Made by a program: the position numbers and the translations under genes. The notes beneath the pieces were generated by a model. It had not been told where the DNA came from, made no database searches, and saw nothing but the letters and a program-made list of their open reading frames with translations. This document shows, in pieces, positions 8,711-15,796 of a stretch of 64,000 bases of DNA (positions are counted from its first letter, which is position 1; every line of letters starts with the position of its first letter). This DNA is from Rhodobacteraceae bacterium F11138. Lineage in GTDB: Bacteria; Pseudomonadota; Alphaproteobacteria; Rhodobacterales; Rhodobacteraceae. The stretch is from positions 472,098 to 536,097 of the forward strand of contig JAEKDP010000002.1 in the NCBI GenBank assembly GCA_016521575.1. Reading direction: 5' to 3'.

Positions 8711-8949
8711 CGTCTGGCACTCATGTGCGTCGAAATGTGGTCAGTATTGCGGACCTTATCGGGATTCACTTGCTGCAGGGCGCACTAAGGTCGGTTTTGT
8801 GGACGCTGCACCGCAGCGTTGTGGCTCCTGCCAATGAACGCTAAGGGCCGGTCACGTCGCTCGGGCGGGCGCTTCCGCCCCAACTTTGCAAAGCCCGGTT
8901 CCTGCGCAAAACAGACCTTAACTTTCAGCCCTACACAAACTGCTCCCAG
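8711..8949. repeat. Non-coding spacer that may be a dispersed Rhodobacterales repeat
   Basis: This GC-rich stretch abruptly replaces the AT-rich TIR gene and ends where the homology of the truncated permease begins. No gene is supported in it. The block with AAGGTCGGTTTTGTGGAC and the following CTCGGGCGGGCGCTTCCG looks to me like a short sequence found at many rearrangement points in related genomes; that is recollection, not a search result. Confidence 0.3.
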
Positions 8950-9156
8950 CCCCGACATTGGCCAGCTGAGAGAACGCGAGGCGTTGAAGCTGAACAGCAC
9001 GAGCACGATGATCGGCAGGTATAGGAAGGTCAGGATCGCGCCGATGATCAGCCGCCATGTCACGGCACCGGCCAGGCGCGACGCCCGCACCCTATTCACC
9101 GGAACGACTGGCTGGGCACCGATGAGCGGCGGGGAAGTGTGATCGGCCATGTTCAT
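8950..9156 (-). pseudogene. Truncated ABC permease (PotC-like), N-terminal 69 residues only
   Basis: Read on the minus strand the frame gives a cytoplasmic tail and the first membrane helix of a polyamine-type permease (GAILTFLYLPIIVLVLFSFN, then ASRSLSWPMSG). At that point, where family members continue with a periplasmic loop and the other helices, similarity stops and the frame runs into unrelated sequence. It overlaps the upstream permease by ATGA, so it was once the next gene of that operon. Roughly three quarters of the protein is missing. Confidence 0.7.
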
Positions 9157-10055
9157 CCCAGCCTCCCCTGCCCCAGCCGCTCGAAGCGATCAGATGCGGT
9201 GATGATGCCCAGCACGATGACCAGCATGACCAGCGCCAGCGCCGAGCCGAGCGGCCAGTTGAGCGATGCGCCGAACTGCGACGCGATGACATTGGCAATC
9301 ATGGCGCCATCCGGTCCGCCCACCAGATAGGGGGCGATAAAGTCGCCGAACGACAGGCAGAAGGTGATGGTGAACCCTGCAACCACCCCTGATAGCGACA
9401 GCGGGAACGTGATCTTGGCAAAGGTGGCAATGCGGCCTTCGCCGAGATCGCGCGACGCTTCGATCAACGAGGTAGGGATCTTTTCCAATGTGGCGTATAT
9501 CGGCATCACCATGAAGGGGATGAACACATAGGTCAGCGTCAGCACCATCGCAGTATGGTTGTAGAGAAACACCGATGATGGTTCCGACAGAATGCCGGTA
9601 GATACGAGGAAGGAGTTCAGAACCCCCTGCGTGCCGAGGATCGTTTTCCATGTATATGCCCGCAACAGGTAGCTGACCCAGAGCGGCGCGACGACAGCCA
9701 TGTACAGGATGGTGCGCGCGGTCGAACTTCTCACGACGAACACCAGGAAATAGGCGTATGGATAGGCCAGAACCAGCGAGAAGATGCTGACCAGCAGGGC
9801 GATCTTCAGGGTCCTGAGCAGCGTCGCGGTATACTGCGGATCCTGGATTAGGGTCAGGTAGTTGCCGAACTGAAAATCCGGCACGAAGAGCGGATACTGT
9901 GTCCGCCAGAAGGAATATCCCGACCGCGCTCCATCGCGATGGGAGATGGCGGAGCTGGAGGAAGAGCCGACGGTCGACACATTCGAAAAGTTCATGGGTG
10001 GCCGATCGGGCTGATTCGCCGCTGCGACGACAATCGTCGGTCCGTGCCATGGCAT
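9153..10055 (-). pseudogene. ABC transporter permease (PotB-like), probably missing its first membrane helix
   Basis: From about residue 48 onward this is a convincing inner-membrane permease of a spermidine/putrescine-type importer: YSFWRTQYPLFVPDFQFGNY, several membrane helices, and the EAA loop EASRDLGEGRIATFAKITFPLS that contacts the ATPase. The first ~47 residues are polar, serine-rich and unlike the hydrophobic first helix that should precede YSFW, so the 5' end appears to have been replaced. With the next gene also cut short, and no ATPase or binding-protein gene beside them, the transporter cannot work as encoded here. If the shortened protein is expressed, translation could also begin at an internal Met. 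Confidence 0.65.
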
Positions 10056-10134
10056 AACCGTTACGCAGAATTACGCGGCAATTCTCACGAGCCGTGAATG
10101 CCCGCAATATATTGAATTGCTTGTATTTTCCTGA

Positions 10135-10172
10135 TTTCGCGATACCTTTCTGGCATCATCTCAATCGCGAAA
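10135..10172. promoter_or_regulatory. 9-bp inverted repeat upstream of the DUF2924/recombinase locus
   Basis: TTTCGCGAT (10135-10143) and ATCGCGAAA (10164-10172) are exact inverted copies separated by 20 bp, ending 7 bp before the start of the small gene that opens the locus. Candidate operator or recombination site of the element. Confidence 0.5.
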
Positions 10173-10179
10173 AGTCGCC

Positions 10180-10428
10180 ATGTCAAGCACCTCATCAGGC
10201 CCGGCTTCGGGCCCCAATCCCCTTTGCCCTGAACGCATGTCAGCGGACGCGCGCCTCGCGGAACTCGGCCGCATTCTGGCCGCCGGCGTCATTCGCCTGA
10301 ACACAGCAAAGTCCAGTTCTTTATCTGCCGACAGCGGAGACAGTTTCGTGGACTTACCGGTCAGAAAGAGCGGTGGTCGTCGTGCAAAACGCATCCGCAT
10401 CGGAGGAATTGATGAAGCATCACAATAA
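10180..10428 (+). CDS. Small conserved protein of the DUF2924/serine-recombinase locus
   Basis: An 82-residue basic protein beginning MSSTSSGPASGPNPLCPERM and containing RLAELGRILAAGVIRLNTAKSS, then a short acidic stretch and an Arg/Lys-rich tail. Small proteins with the phrase RLAELGRILAAG(V/L)IRL commonly precede a DUF2924 gene and a large serine recombinase in alphaproteobacteria, and here a DUF2924 frame starts inside its 3' end at 10412. Its function is unknown. It seems intact, unlike its two partners. Confidence 0.6.
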   Translation: MSSTSSGPASGPNPLCPERMSADARLAELGRILAAGVIRLNTAKSSSLSADSGDSFVDLPVRKSGGRRAKRIRIGGIDEASQ

Positions 10429-10695
10429 GATAACGCCCGCAAAACCTGGGCAAGATCCAGCAGTTGATCAAACCATCCTGGCCCGCCTGACGGCATTGAA
10501 GGGGATGTCCGTAAGGGACCTGAAAGCAGAATGGGAGAAACTCTTTGGAACAACCGCGCCGAACAACAGCCGCGCCTTTCTCGAGTTCCGGATCGCCTAT
10601 CGCATTCAGGAACTGACCTATGGCGGCCCTGACCGCGAGACCCGGCGAATGCTGGACTTGCTGGCCCATGAAGTCGAGGGCGTCGCCCGCAGGAA
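10412..10695 (+). pseudogene. DUF2924 gene, truncated at its 3' end
   Basis: The start MKHHNKITPAKPGQ follows a strong site (GGAGGAATT) and continues LARLTALKGMSVRDLKAEWEKLFG and NSRAFLEFRIAYRIQELTYGG, the conserved first half of DUF2924 proteins. Around 10680-10700 the similarity stops: the open frame continues only because it reads antisense through a parD fragment. The C-terminal half of the domain is absent. The function of DUF2924 is unknown; its partners suggest a role with the recombinase. Confidence 0.7.
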
Positions 10696-10708
10696 GAACC
10701 AGATCGCA

Positions 10709-10873
10709 GAGCCGATCGAAGGCTTCGCGCTCAACGCGCTCCTTGTCGCGGCGGATCAGATCTCGGATGTACTCGCTGACGTTCTCGTAGGCGCCATCCT
10801 CGCCGACGTTGGTCGCGACAAACTCGCTGAGTGCGCCGCTGACGCGCACGGTCATGGTGGTGGTCCGACACAT
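10709..10873 (-). pseudogene. Second copy of parD, 5' fragment only
   Basis: From the ATG at 10873 the first 55 codons match the intact parD at 11376-11630 almost residue for residue (TMTVRVSGALSEFVATNVG, then GAYENVSEYIRDLIRRDKER). Ser2 is Cys here. After FDRL the frame leaves the family and runs antisense into the truncated DUF2924 gene. It keeps the DNA-binding ribbon-helix-helix half and loses the toxin-binding tail. Confidence 0.8.
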
Positions 10874-10948
10874 GGTACTCTCCCCGCATCGTGTGTATTC
10901 AAGATAACCAATATCGAACACGATACAAGGGCCCGCTCGTTGCGCCGC

Positions 10949-11059
10949 CTATCCGTCGCCGTCTTCCAGAACCAGACGATCCGCCATGGTCAGCAGCATG
11001 ACCAGCACGGCATCCTAATGTCGCGCGAGCGAAACCAGGTGCTCGCCGCTCGGTCCGCG
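10949..11059 (-). pseudogene. 3' fragment of the HTH-like gene with an in-frame amber codon
   Basis: On the minus strand the fragment reads RGPSGEHLVSLARH, a TAG at 11015-11017, then DAVLVMLLTMADRLVLEDGDG and a stop. The intact gene at 11714-12025 has a Ser codon in place of the TAG. The fragment begins directly after the parE stop codon and leads into the second parD copy, the same spacing as in the intact unit. Confidence 0.75.
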
Positions 11060-11371
11060 CTATCCGAAGAAATCCTCTTTGAAACGATCAATCTGGTGCA
11101 TCCGCTCGTGCAGGATCGTGACAATACCAATATCGCCGTTCGAGAGGTGCTTCCAATACACGAAATGTCGCTCGCACCGGAAGAAATACCCCTCCACTCC
11201 GAATTCGGCGGGCACCGGTCGCGAATGCACACCGCGCGTTCCGATCTGCTCGAACGCGGCGAATAAGCCGGTGATGTAGGTCTCGGCCTGCGCCTCGCCC
11301 CACGTATCACGAGTGTATCGGTAGATCTCGTCGAGACGGACGGAAGCCGCCTCCTGGATCCGGATTGCCAT
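11060..11371 (-). CDS. parE: ParE-family toxin
   Basis: A 103-residue RelE/ParE-fold toxin: MAIRIQEAASVRLDEIYRYT, then TYITGLFAAFEQI, GVEGYFFRCERHFVYWKH and IGIVTILHERMHQIDRF. These match the ParE core strand-helix pattern with the C-terminal HERM(x)Q segment. ParE toxins poison DNA gyrase and are neutralised by the ParD encoded just upstream; the two genes are separated by 4 bp. The gene appears intact. It lies in a block inserted into the DUF2924/recombinase locus, on the opposite strand. Confidence 0.9.
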   Translation of the reverse strand: MAIRIQEAASVRLDEIYRYTRDTWGEAQAETYITGLFAAFEQIGTRGVHSRPVPAEFGVEGYFFRCERHFVYWKHLSNGDIGIVTILHERMHQIDRFKEDFFG

Positions 11372-11375
11372 CGGT

Positions 11376-11630
11376 TCAGGTCCGGTTCCGGGCGATCACC
11401 TCGGCGGCGGTCAGCGGCTTGTAGCTCTCCTCTGGGGCCGCAAACGCGCGGTTAAGCTCGGCCTTCAGCCGATCGAACGCGTCACGCTCTGCGCGTTCCT
11501 TGTCGCGGCGGATCAAATCTCGGATGTACTCGCTGACATTCTCGTAGGCGCCGTCCTCGCCGACATTGGTCGCGACGAACTCGCTGAGCGCGCCGCTGAC
11601 GCGCACGGTCATGGTGGTGGTCCGAGACAT
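11376..11630 (-). CDS. parD: ParD-family antitoxin
   Basis: An 84-residue antitoxin. The N-terminal ribbon-helix-helix (TMTVRVSGALSEFVATNVG ... NVSEYIRDLIRRDKER) binds the operator of its own operon, and the C-terminal ~30 residues (LKAELNRAFAAPEESYKPLT) would wrap ParE. ATG at 11630. Autoregulation together with ParE is the family rule. A decayed second copy of this gene lies at 10709-10873. Confidence 0.92.
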   Translation of the reverse strand: MSRTTTMTVRVSGALSEFVATNVGEDGAYENVSEYIRDLIRRDKERAERDAFDRLKAELNRAFAAPEESYKPLTAAEVIARNRT

Positions 11631-11713
11631 GGCGCTCTCCCTTGATTGTGTGTGCTCAAGATAACCAATATCGAACACGAAACAAGAGCCCTCTCGCCGG
11701 GCGGCGGTTCTGC

Positions 11714-12025
11714 CTACCCTTCTCCATCCTCGAAAACCAGGCGATCTGCCATTGTCAGCAGCAGAACAAGCACGGCGTCTGAATGCCGAGCGAGCGACAC
11801 CAGGTGCTCGCCGCTCGGCCCGCGCTCGCCCGCGAACCAGTATTTCACCGTCCGCTCGCTGGCCCCCGTCCACCTCATGGCGGACTTGATCGCCCGGTGG
11901 GTCGATCCGAGTTCCGCGTGCAATGCCATGGCAACGGCGGCGCGGTAGTCGGCCGGAACGTCCTCTGGGTGCACAAATGTGCCCATCTTCGGCACAACTG
12001 TGCCCATCTTCACCCGCATCTTCAT
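11714..12025 (-). CDS. Small putative DNA-binding protein upstream of parDE
   Basis: A 103-residue protein. The C-terminal ~75 residues read ADYRAAVAMALHAELGSTHRAIKSAMRWTGASERTVKYWFAGERGPSGEHL-like, a pattern I read as a helix-turn-helix (GASERTVKYWFAG as recognition helix). Similar small proteins are common in recombinase-linked islands of alphaproteobacteria; their role is not known. The N-terminus is odd: KMGTVVP is repeated as KMGTFVH because the DNA holds two near-identical palindromes. The ATG at 12025 has GGAG 7-8 nt upstream. It is 83 bp before parD and may share its transcript. Confidence 0.6.
   Translation of the reverse strand: MKMRVKMGTVVPKMGTFVHPEDVPADYRAAVAMALHAELGSTHRAIKSAMRWTGASERTVKYWFAGERGPSGEHLVSLARHSDAVLVLLLTMADRLVFEDGEG
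11971..12003. promoter_or_regulatory. Pair of 12-bp palindromes spaced 21 bp apart
   Basis: GCACAAATGTGC (11971-11982) and GCACAACTGTGC (11992-12003) are palindromes of the form GCACA-NN-TGTGC with centres 21 bp apart, two helical turns. They fall inside the first codons of the HTH-like gene, or in its leader if translation starts later. Candidate autoregulatory operators. Confidence 0.5.
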
Positions 12026-12082
12026 GTGTTTCTCCGCTAAATGTTTGGAGAGACATGAAAACCGCAGAATCCGTCTGCGCCC

Positions 12083-12600
12083 GTGACGGGCCGGTCTGGA
12101 AAAGCTGCGGCGGGCAGCCGCGAGTTGTCGGTGAAGGTCTTCGCCGGGCAGTGCCGGCTCGTTGAACTGGGCTATCGCCAGGGCGGCGCGGCCGGATACG
12201 GGTTGCGGCGGGTGCTGATCGACGAGCACGGCAACCCGAAGGGTGAGCTGTCGCGCGACGAGCAGAAGAGCCTGCAAACCGACCGCGTGATCTTGGTCCC
12301 CGGACCGGAGGAAGAACAGCGGGTTGTCCAGCGCATGTACGAGATGTTCGTGAACGAGGGGCGTCCCGAGCGGGAGATCGCGGAGGTCCTGAACGCCGAA
12401 GGCCACCGCACCGATCTCGAGCGGCCGTGGACCCGGGCAACCGTCCATCAGGTACTGACCAACGAGAAGTACATTGGGAACAATGTCTTCAACAAGGTGT
12501 CGTTCAAGCTGAAGCAGCGCCGTGTCGTGAACCCTCGGGATATGTGGATCCGGGCGGAGGGCGCGTTCCCGGCCATCGTCGACAAAGCCCTTTTGACAGG
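12083..12600 (+). pseudogene. Large serine recombinase, internal fragment
   Basis: The frame from ~12120 reads SRELSVKVFAGQCRLVELGY, GGAAGYGLRRVLIDEHG and later LNAEGHRTDLERPWTRATVHQVLTNEKYIGNNVFN, which is the central Recombinase domain (PF07508 type) of large serine recombinases. The N-terminal resolvase domain with the catalytic serine is missing, and the frame just before SREL looks shifted relative to family members. The C-terminal zinc-ribbon and coiled coil are also missing: after FPAIVDKALL the sequence is unrelated. This is a dead remnant. The stretch 12600-12790 after it holds nothing I recognise. Confidence 0.78.
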
Positions 12601-12790
12601 GGCTGAATCCACATCAACTGCGGCGCACCCCATTTCCAACGACAACTTGAAAAGGCGTTCCTTTTTGAAGCCGTCCCGGTCTGGGTGAAGGGCGGGTGGA
12701 AAGAGACGCGGGGCGTTCAGAGACCGATTTCAGGCCACCGGCCAGTCTCCGAAAGTCGGATGGCGTCGCTAAACCCCTTTGAACCAAAAA

Positions 12791-12813
12791 GAAAAAAGGC
12801 CCACGCTGGGGCC
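12791..12813 (-). terminator. Intrinsic terminator of tRNA-Ser
   Basis: On the minus strand GGCCC-CAGCGT-GGGCC is followed by TTTTTT. It lies 25 bp past the tRNA-Ser 3' end in the right direction. Confidence 0.8.
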
Positions 12814-12838
12814 TCGTCTCGGGTTTGCGAATGGTTGG

Positions 12839-12928
12839 TGGCGGAGAGACAGGGATTCGAACCCTGGAGACGGTCACCCGCCTACACACTTTCCAGGCGT
12901 GCGCCTTCGACCACTCGGCCACCTCTCC
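12839..12928 (-). tRNA. tRNA-Ser (anticodon GGA)
   Basis: A 90-nt class II tRNA with encoded CCA, read on the minus strand. Acceptor GGAGAGG pairs with TCTCTCC (one G-T), the anticodon loop CTGGAAA has GGA, the long variable arm contains GGCGGGTGACCGTC, and the T-arm is CAGGGTTCGAATCCCTG. Accessory DNA lies on both sides, so this may be an integration hot spot; no duplicated 3' end was found within the window. Confidence 0.97.
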
Positions 12929-13225
12929 GTGCCGACGCTGTTTGCAGTATCCGGGAGCGTTTTGCAAGACGGAAACGCAGCGCAAGCAAGTATGCGGCGG
13001 GTTACCACCCTTTCACGGTTTGCAGGCAAACCACTGCCGGGCAATAGACGGGTCGTCCAGCGCACTGTCGCATGGTTCGGCCGTTGCCGTCGTATGATGA
13101 AAGTTTGGGCGAAATCCATCAAGAGCGCAGAGGCCTGGCCGTTGATCGTTCATATCCGGCGTGCAAACCGTCTCTTGCAACAGATTGAAATCCTTCATCA
13201 CGTTTGGAAGCGGGTTCCGAGAAGG
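12929..13225. other. Gene-free stretch upstream of tRNA-Ser
   Basis: About 300 bp with no supportable gene. It must include the tRNA-Ser promoter and the region after the metallopeptidase-like gene. No clear hairpin terminator or repeat was seen. Confidence 0.5.
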
Positions 13226-14305
13226 TCAGGACCGTCCCGTGATAGTCTGATTGTGCAAACCCATTTCTTCGTAAGTCTGGCAGAGAGAGCGAACAAGGGG
13301 TTCATAGCCGTCATAGGCCAGATGAGAGCGGCACCATTTCAGCAAGCTGGCATATCTCGTCGGCTGATCTTTTTCATTCAAGGCGGTTCTCAGTTGGGCT
13401 TGCTGGTTAAGTCCATCGGTCATGATGCTGAAAAAAGCCACATCCGACTCTTGCAGGTCCGGAACCGCTGCCATCAGCATTTGAATGCGATTGAAAGCAG
13501 GCGGGTGTTCCGCAGTACAAAGGTCGGTCAGATAGTCGATGGTCCATTGGTTGAAAAAGAAAAAGCTCGCAGCACGCAGGAAGGTGCCGCGGGCGGGTCC
13601 GTCGACCTGCCGGACCGCCCAGATGTCCGCGAGACACTCTTCCTTCTGGGCCTCCGAGGGAGATGTCTGTACAAAAGAGGACGGCAGTTTCTGAACAATC
13701 TCGTTGCGACCGTCCCTGTGTTTGCTCAACGCAAGATGGGCCTGTTCATGAAGCAGTGCGAAGGTCAGACACAGAGCCGTTTGTTGATGAACAAACAGTT
13801 TGTGCCGCTCGGGGAGCAGCGCTGCGGTGTTCGGAAGCGGGGCTTCATCGAGAATATGCAATGTCAGACGCGACATGTAGAGTGAATGCAGGGCCGTCTG
13901 CGCGGATACCATTGCGGCCTTCAAGTCGGCTGCGTCCTCGACACCGGCGTCAAAGGCGCGCTTGATCGCATTCATGATGTTGACAAGCGCGGCCTGTGCG
14001 GCAGCAAATTCTATGGCTTGCACGAATTTTTCCGAGAACAGGATATGCTTGGCATCCAGATCGACTTCGCAGAAAAACGGTGCGTCACACATGAAGCCAA
14101 CCGCAGTATCGAATCTTGACAGGGGATCAGCACCGAGCCGCGTCAGCGATACCTCGGACAGATCCGTCAGCAGAACCTGCGTCAGCGGACTGACAGATCC
14201 GCGCGCCTCTGACGATTGCAGTTCCAGAAGGCGTCTGGTCTGAGTTCGTTCAGCAGCGGCCCGCAGGTCAACAGCCTGAGCATCCTCCGGGGCAAGCGCG
14301 ATCAT
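13226..14305 (-). CDS. HExxH metallopeptidase-like protein of unknown function
   Basis: I do not recognise the family of this 359-residue protein. It has HEQAH at residues 186-190 in a hydrophobic helix (LTFALLHEQAHLAL) and EECLADIWA at 222-230, giving HExxH ... ExxAD, the zinc-ligand pattern of gluzincin-type metallopeptidases. No signal peptide or membrane helix is obvious, so a cytoplasmic protease is suggested. The ATG overlaps the upstream gene by ATGA, so the two are translationally coupled. Codon and base composition are less GC-rich than the core. Proteases paired with a small membrane protein occur in bacterial conflict systems; the location beside tRNA-Ser fits, but the role is inferred. 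Confidence 0.7.
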   Translation of the reverse strand: MIALAPEDAQAVDLRAAAERTQTRRLLELQSSEARGSVSPLTQVLLTDLSEVSLTRLGADPLSRFDTAVGFMCDAPFFCEVDLDAKHILFSEKFVQAIEFAAAQAALVNIMNAIKRAFDAGVEDAADLKAAMVSAQTALHSLYMSRLTLHILDEAPLPNTAALLPERHKLFVHQQTALCLTFALLHEQAHLALSKHRDGRNEIVQKLPSSFVQTSPSEAQKEECLADIWAVRQVDGPARGTFLRAASFFFFNQWTIDYLTDLCTAEHPPAFNRIQMLMAAVPDLQESDVAFFSIMTDGLNQQAQLRTALNEKDQPTRYASLLKWCRSHLAYDGYEPLVRSLCQTYEEMGLHNQTITGRS

Positions 14306-14709
14306 GCGCCACCATCGTCTATCGGTGCCTGGCCTGCCTCCTCGGATGTAGCCTCGATCATGGAGGAATCCTCCGCCATTCGCAGAGTGATCTGGAGACC
14401 CGTCTCGTTATGCGTAATGACGATCTCGCTTGCGCGTTCGGCAAGCGTGATGCGTTCCGGCTTCTCGGTCAGTCTCAGCAATCGGCGATGAATTTCGTTG
14501 GCGATCATGCCCACGGCAACGCCTGCCGGCAATCCGATCAAGAACTCCAGACTGAGACCGGTTTCCAGGATTTTCCTGGTGTTCGGCCTGTCTTGCGGTC
14601 TGGCCTGAAGGGCGGCCCCGGTTTCTTTCGCCACCTGTGCGACGATATGCGCCGCATTTTCCGCTTCAGCTTGCTGCGACGAGGTTATTTTCAAATGATA
14701 TCGAGACAT
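14302..14709 (-). CDS. Small single-pass membrane protein, partner of the metallopeptidase-like protein
   Basis: A 135-residue protein of unknown family. Residues ~50-72 (GLSLEFLIGLPAGVAVGMIAN) form one likely membrane helix or amphipathic segment, followed by a basic stretch (EIHRRLLRLTEKPER) and a strand-rich part (SEIVITHNETGLQITLRMAED). The layout, a small hydrophobic segment plus a short beta unit, recalls the small constant components coupled to variable effectors in some proposed conflict systems (EACC1-like); this is an analogy only. It overlaps the peptidase gene by 4 bp. It appears to be the first gene of the two-gene operon. Confidence 0.65.
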   Translation of the reverse strand: MSRYHLKITSSQQAEAENAAHIVAQVAKETGAALQARPQDRPNTRKILETGLSLEFLIGLPAGVAVGMIANEIHRRLLRLTEKPERITLAERASEIVITHNETGLQITLRMAEDSSMIEATSEEAGQAPIDDGGA

Positions 14710-14913
14710 AAAGATCCGTTCTGTGCGCTACACGGTTGATAGACGGTTTCAGCGCTAAGATAGCGTTCCTGGCGCCATATTGCGAGGCGGGGCCACTTTC
14801 TTCTGCAAGCCCGTCGGGCTACGAACAGAACCACACTTTTCCCGATGATTGCGCAGCTCGCCTGGATGAAACCAGCGCCGGCGGTGGCGCAGATGGCCAG
14901 GCTGCGCGCAGGA

Positions 14914-15780
14914 TCAGGGGCGTGCGTTTTTCGATTGATGCGCTGCTTCGGCAGCCAGGGTTGCGAAGTGGTCGGTCAGGTGCCGTGTCCCGAAACGGGG
15001 TGCGACCATATCCAGCCCCAGCGCTGCCAGGAAAAACCGCGCCGGGCCGCTGACCCGGCGAGGCAGGATTGGCAGCACGGCGAGCGCGGCGCGGCGCAGG
15101 GAATCCGGCAGATGGGTGATGCGCGGCGCGGTCCCCAGGGCGGCAAAGGCGGCTCTGGCGATCTCGTCCTGGGTCATCTCGTCGGGGCCACCGACCTCGA
15201 TCCAGCCAAGGCCTGCATCCGTTGCGTCAGCGATGGCCACCGCCAGATCGGCGCCATGGATGGGATTCAGGCGCTGGGTACCCTGCCCAAACAGCCAGAC
15301 ACGCCCCCTTCGGGCCATCTCCAGGATCTCGCCCATATCGGAAAAATAGCCGGTGGGCGCGATCAAGGTCGCGGGCATGTCCGAGGCCTGAAGCGCATCC
15401 GCAAAAGCGGTCTTGGCATCGACGAGCGGCACACCCGCCATGGCGGGCGCGTTCAGGACATGGACATAGGCGAAACGCTTCACGCCTGCCGCCTCAGCTT
15501 CACGCAAGAGGTTCAGGTTGGCTTGGAAATCAACCTCGTGGTACCCCAGCCCGTCGACCTGCCGCGTGATCCCAAGGGACGAGACAACGACATCCACGCC
15601 ATCCATGACCCCCTTGAGTGTTTCGGGCCGCGTAGCTTTGGCCTCGATCAGCAGATCGGCCAGACCTTCAGCCCGCGCGGTGTCGCGGACCAGCGCGGTG
15701 ACGTGGTGGCCGCGCCGCGCGTATTCGGCGCAGAGGTAGCGCCCGAGATAGCCGGTCGCGCCGGCAACGAGAACATTCAT
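14914..15780 (-). CDS. Atypical SDR / NmrA-like NAD(P)-binding oxidoreductase
   Basis: A 288-residue Rossmann protein. It starts MNVLVAGATGYLGRYLCAEY, with the GATGYLG dinucleotide motif of extended/atypical short-chain dehydrogenases, continues VDVVVSSLGITRQ, and lacks a clear YxxxK pair at the usual place. The C-terminus has two hydrophobic stretches (AALAVLPILP and FFLAALGLD). Such proteins act as NAD(P)-sensing regulators or as assembly factors; the substrate cannot be assigned. It is the last gene of a minus-strand series (16347 down to 14914), only 16 bp after the next upstream gene. Confidence 0.85.
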   Translation of the reverse strand: MNVLVAGATGYLGRYLCAEYARRGHHVTALVRDTARAEGLADLLIEAKATRPETLKGVMDGVDVVVSSLGITRQVDGLGYHEVDFQANLNLLREAEAAGVKRFAYVHVLNAPAMAGVPLVDAKTAFADALQASDMPATLIAPTGYFSDMGEILEMARRGRVWLFGQGTQRLNPIHGADLAVAIADATDAGLGWIEVGGPDEMTQDEIARAAFAALGTAPRITHLPDSLRRAALAVLPILPRRVSGPARFFLAALGLDMVAPRFGTRHLTDHFATLAAEAAHQSKNARP

Positions 15781-15796
15781 GGGTTGGCTCCTGGGA

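Noticed and set aside
10373-11266. A single plus-strand frame that joins DUF2924 to further sequence
   Set aside because: After about 10695 it only reads antisense through parD and parE sequence. It is a junction artefact, not a fused protein.
11376-12440. A single minus-strand frame that ends in parD and extends far upstream
   Set aside because: Only the last 84 residues match ParD. The upstream part is antisense or out of frame to the HTH-like gene and the recombinase remnant.
6704-12928. Direct att-type repeats of the tRNA-Asn or tRNA-Ser 3' ends
   Set aside because: I looked for second copies of the tRNA 3' parts within the accessory region and saw none of useful length, so no integration ends are claimed.
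12685-13885. Open frames covering tRNA-Ser, including peptides like QGFEPWRRSPAY
   Set aside because: These are the familiar false translation of a tRNA-Ser antisense strand, then antisense to the metallopeptidase-like gene.
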